Assembly (NCBI GenBank): GCA_033964015.1
Contig: CM066913.1
Coordinates: forward strand, 35,973,577-36,037,576
Direction: 5' to 3'
Origin: Scolanthus callimorphus
Lineage: Eukaryota > Cnidaria > Anthozoa > Actiniaria > Edwardsiidae
DNA: 64,000 nucleotides
Below the pieces are notes generated by a model that saw only the letters and a list, made by a program, of their open reading frames with translations, was not told where the DNA came from and ran no database searches. The translations under genes were made by a program, and so were the position numbers. Below are positions 61,601 to 64,000 of the stretch, piece by piece. The first letter of the stretch is position 1, and each line of letters starts with the position of its first letter.

Positions 61601-64000
61601 CGGAGAGTTCGGGAGATGTAGTAAAGATGCTTGCAACCTTCAGTTTATTCACAAAGGTGGTTGGAGTGACGGTCGGTGCAATGCTCGAAACACTCTCACT
61701 AGGTGTTGTTGACGGCGATTGCGCAAACGAGGGCTCCGAAGAAATGCTATAGCTTTTCACTGATGACACTGTTGCAAACAAATCCGAAGAAGAGGTCTCT
61801 GGTACGGTTGTGGAAAATGTCGCTTCAAGTGAGGGCCTCATAGGCACGGTACTTGTTGAGATCTGATCTATTTGACTTGTAGACGCACTCTCTGTAGGCT
61901 CAAGAATTGATGTAGAAACGGAGAGTTCGGGAGATGTAGTAAAGATGCTTGCAACCTTCAGGTTATTCACAAAGGTGGTTGGAGTGACGGTCGGTGCAAT
62001 GCTCGAAACACTCTCACTAGGTGTTGTTGAAGGTGATTGCGCAAACGAGGCCTCCGAAGAAATGCTATAGCTTTCTACTGATGACACTGTTGCAAACAAA
62101 TCCGAAGAAGAGGTCTCTGGTACGGTTGTGGAAAATGTCGTTTCAAGTGAAGGCCTGATAGGCACGGTACTTGTTAAGATCTGATCTAATGGACTTGTAG
62201 TCGCACTCTCTGAAGGATCACAATTGATGTAGAAACGGAGAGTTCGGGAGATGTAGTAAAGTTGCTTGCAACCTTCAGTTTATTCACAAAGGTGGTTGGA
62301 GTGACGGTCGATGCAATGCCCGAAACACTCTCACTAGGTGTTGTTGACGGCGATTGCGCAAACGAAGACTCCGAAGGCTCAACAGTTGATGTAGAAACGG
62401 ACAGTTCGGGAGATGTAGTAAATATGCCAATCGGGCTTGTAACCTCAGAAGTCACAAATATGGTTGGAGTGATGGTCGGTGCAATGCTCAAACACTCTCA
62501 CTTGGACTTGTTGACGGCGATTGCGCAAACGAGGGCTCCGAAGAAATGCTAGAGCTTTCCACTGATGACACTGTTGTAAACGGTTCCGAAGAGGTCTCTG
62601 GTACGGTTGTGGAAAATGTCGCTTCGAGTGAAGTTCTGATGGGTAAGGTACTTGTTAAGATCTGATCTAATGGACTTGTAGTCGCACTCTCTGAAGGATC
62701 AACAGTTGATGTAGAAACGGAGAGTTCGGGAGATGTAGTAAAGATGCTTGCAACCTTCAGTTTATTCACAAAGGTGGTTGGAGTGACGGTCGGTACAATG
62801 CTCGAAACACTCTCACCAGGTGTTGTTGACGGCGATTGCGCAAACGAGGGCTCCGAAGAAATGCTATAGCTTTCCACTGATGACACTGTTGCAAACAAAT
62901 CCGAAGAAGAGGTCTCTGGTACGGTTGTGGAAAATGTCGCTTCAAGTGAAGGCCTGATAGGCACGGAACTTGATGAGATCTGATCTATTTGACTTGTAGT
63001 CGCACTCTCTGTAGGCTCAACAATTGATGTAGAAACGGAGATTTCGGGAGACGTAGTAAAGATGCTTGCAACCTTCAGTTTATTTACAAAGGTGGTTGGA
63101 GTGACGGTCGGTGCAATGCTCGAAACACTCTCACTAGGTGTTGTTGACGGCGATTGCGCAAACGAGGACTCCGAAGGCTCAACAGTCGATGTAGAAACGG
63201 ACAGTTCGGGAGATGTAGTAAATATGCCAATCGGGCTTGTAACCTCAGAAGTCACAAATATGGTTGGAGTGATGGTCGGTGCAATGCTCGAAACACTCTC
63301 ACTTGGAGTTGTTGAAGGCGATTGCGCAGACGAGGGCTCAGAAGAAATGCTTGAGCTTTCCACTGATGACACTGTTGTAATCGATTCCAAAGAGGTCTCT
63401 GGTACGGTTGTGGAAAATGTCGCTTCGAGTGAAGTTCTGATAGGCAAGGTACTTGTTAAGATCTGATCTAATAGACTTGAAGTCGCACTCTCTGAAGGAT
63501 CAACATTTGATGTAAAACGGAGAGTTCGGGAGATGTAGTAAATATGCCAATCGGGCTTGTAACCTCCGAAGTCACAAATGTTTTTGGAGAGACGGTAGGT
63601 GCAATGCTCGAAACAATCTCACTTGGTGTTGTTGACGGCGATTCCGCTAAGGAGGGCTCCGAAGATATGCTAGAGCTTTCCACTGATGACACTGTTGTAA
63701 TCGATTCCGAAGAGGTCTCTTGTACGGTTGTGGAAAATGTCGCTTTGAGTGAAGTTCTGATGGGCAAGGTACTTGTTGAGATCTGATCTAATGGACTTGT
63801 AGTCGCACTCTCTGAAGGATCAACAGTTGATGTAGAAACGGAGAGTTCGGGAGATGTAGTAAAGATGCTTGCAACCTTCAGTTTATTCACAAAGGTGGTT
63901 GGAGTGACGGTCGGTGCAATGCTCGAAACACTCTCACTAGGTGTTGTTGACGGCGATTGCGCAAACGAGGGCTCCGAAGAAATGCTATAGCTTTTCACTG
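34685..64000 (-). CDS. Upstream giant PTS-repeat exon (type C then type B repeats), 5' end outside window
   Basis: The minus strand codes Ser/Thr/Pro-rich repeats almost without interruption for 29.3 kb. The typical type B unit is 108 residues, with blocks such as SSELLTTVSSVESSSISSEP, FAESPSTTPSESVSSIAPT, TPTTFVTSEVTSPIGILTTS and SPIDQISTSTVPISPSLEA. Lys, Arg, Cys and Trp are nearly absent, as expected for an O-glycosylated mucin domain. The longest uninterrupted stretches are 59449-56105 (1114 codons) and 45340-42494 (948 codons). About 30 single-base indels break the frame, for example near 35544, 37433, 38236, 40007, 41910, 45298, 47801, 52428, 56273 and 59450. The exon ends in a non-repeat linker with a Cys. 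A donor at 34684-34683 (GAAG|GTAGG) leaves phase 1, which matches the next exon. No start codon or signal peptide lies inside the window. Confidence 0.8.
35490..38030 (-). repeat. Tandem duplication of a 4-unit (1.28 kb) block in array B
   Basis: The units anchored at 35510, 35833, 36157 and 36481 match those at 36790, 37114, 37437 and 37760 in subtype and order. They are offset by 1281 bp and include the rare 15-bp-short D-E-G-S-E-K unit. Differences are mostly one-base: caaggtgg against caaaggtgg near 35544, and gtattaaag against gtataaag near 37433. Confidence 0.85.
38990..51500 (-). repeat. Superblocks of about 3.86 and 4.16 kb in array B
   Basis: The rare unit lacking the D-Q-I-S-T segment (plus strand gcacggtactatctattgg) occurs at 39909, 43765 and 47929, spaced 3856 and 4164 bp. 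The flanking order of subtypes is the same each time: units with a catatgatg variant, then L-G-D-V-V units, then the rare unit, then G-V-M units. The third block holds one extra unit. A related single copy of the rare unit sits at 35421, near the array edge. Confidence 0.8.
58915..64000 (-). repeat. Type C repeats: diverged units with a 2.24-kb tandem duplication
   Basis: Units here are more diverged and vary in length. They carry P-I-R-T-S-L-E-A, E-P-S-F-A-Q-S-P-S-T-T-P and V-D-P-S-E-S-A-T-T-S-P. About half replace V-T-S-E-V-T-S-P-I-G with V-N-K-L-K-V-A-S. Segments 59934-62171 and 62172-64000 (cut by the window edge) align at a constant offset of 2238-2239 bp. For example, anchors 60023, 60824 and 61306 match 62262, 63062 and 63544. 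Single-base homopolymer differences break the frame in one copy only. Confidence 0.9.

Larger units (their letters stand above)
1..64000 (-). other. Giant mucin-like SEA/EGF gene (overall gene model, partial at both ends)
   Basis: The two large repeat-coding blocks and five small exons lie on the same strand, in an order that makes one extracellular protein: PTS array C/B, SEA, EGF, EGF, PTS array A. Most splice phases agree: B exon to SEA exon 1 is phase 1, SEA 1 to 2 phase 0, SEA 3 to EGF 1 phase 1, EGF 1 to EGF 2 phase 1, and EGF 2 (without its 14-bp duplication) to the A exon phase 1. The SEA 2 to SEA 3 junction is unresolved. Arrays A and B share sequence, which also argues for one gene. 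Known: mucin PTS domains are often coded by very large single exons, and SEA and EGF modules occur in membrane mucins. Inferred role: a heavily O-glycosylated surface or mucus component. Alternatives are two neighbouring mucin genes, or a pseudogene given the many frame breaks. An automatic annotation would probably split it into many fragments. Confidence 0.7.

Noticed and set aside
35545..63786. Plus-strand open frames of 60 to 185 codons in arrays B and C
   Set aside because: These are antisense shadows of the same repeats. The composition (V, G, E, D) follows from reverse-complemented Ser/Thr codons, and all end at the tga of the gagatctgat segment.
1..64000. Dozens of separate minus-strand genes, one per open frame
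   Set aside because: The breaks fall at single-base homopolymer losses inside otherwise continuous repeats, with no splice sites, starts or stops conserved at the borders.

Overview
The window looks like animal nuclear DNA, most likely from an anthozoan cnidarian such as a coral or sea anemone. That assignment is inference: it rests on the AT-rich introns, the GT-AG splice sites, the SEA and EGF-like modules and the kind of intron repeats, and no sequence search was possible. I see no bacterial, plasmid or phage genes.

The simplest reading is that one giant gene on the minus strand fills the window and runs off both ends. From N- to C-terminus, reading from high to low coordinates, it has: (1) a huge Ser/Thr/Pro exon, 64000 down to 34685, made of about 5 kb of diverged type C repeats and then about 74 type B repeats of 324 bp (108 residues); (2) three small exons, 34327-34248, 28946-28870 and 28536-28364, that together encode a SEA domain with an N-G-S-V cleavage-type motif; (3) two EGF-like exons, 27554-27423 and 26832-26696; (4) a second huge Ser/Thr/Pro exon, 25954 down to 1, made of about 76 type A repeats of 327 or 321 bp (109 or 107 residues). 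That is about 55.9 kb of exon, or roughly 18,600 codons. The product would be a secreted or cell-surface mucin-like glycoprotein. Neither the signal peptide nor the C-terminus is in the window.

The arrays show higher-order structure: a tandem 5-unit block in type A at 10512-13768, a 1.28-kb tandem duplication in type B at about 35.5-38.0 kb, superblocks of 3.86 and 4.16 kb at about 39-51 kb, and a 2.24-kb tandem duplication in type C from about 59.9 kb. The middle of array A is nearly uniform, while its edges are diverged.

The reading frame of both large exons is broken about once per kilobase, nearly always by loss of one base in a short homopolymer. Neighbouring copies of the same unit keep the frame. 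This points to residual long-read assembly error more than to a dead gene, but it cannot be settled from this sequence. EGF exon 2 carries a different lesion, a 14-bp tandem duplication.

The introns, about 8.1 kb in total and mostly one of 5.3 kb, hold dispersed repeats. One is a composite X-Y-X-Z-Y repeat whose Y part carries three small hairpins with one constant loop and co-varying stems. There is also a diverged inverted copy of Y, a 1-kb foldback element and several RFX/X-box-like palindromes. I found no convincing gene on the plus strand.
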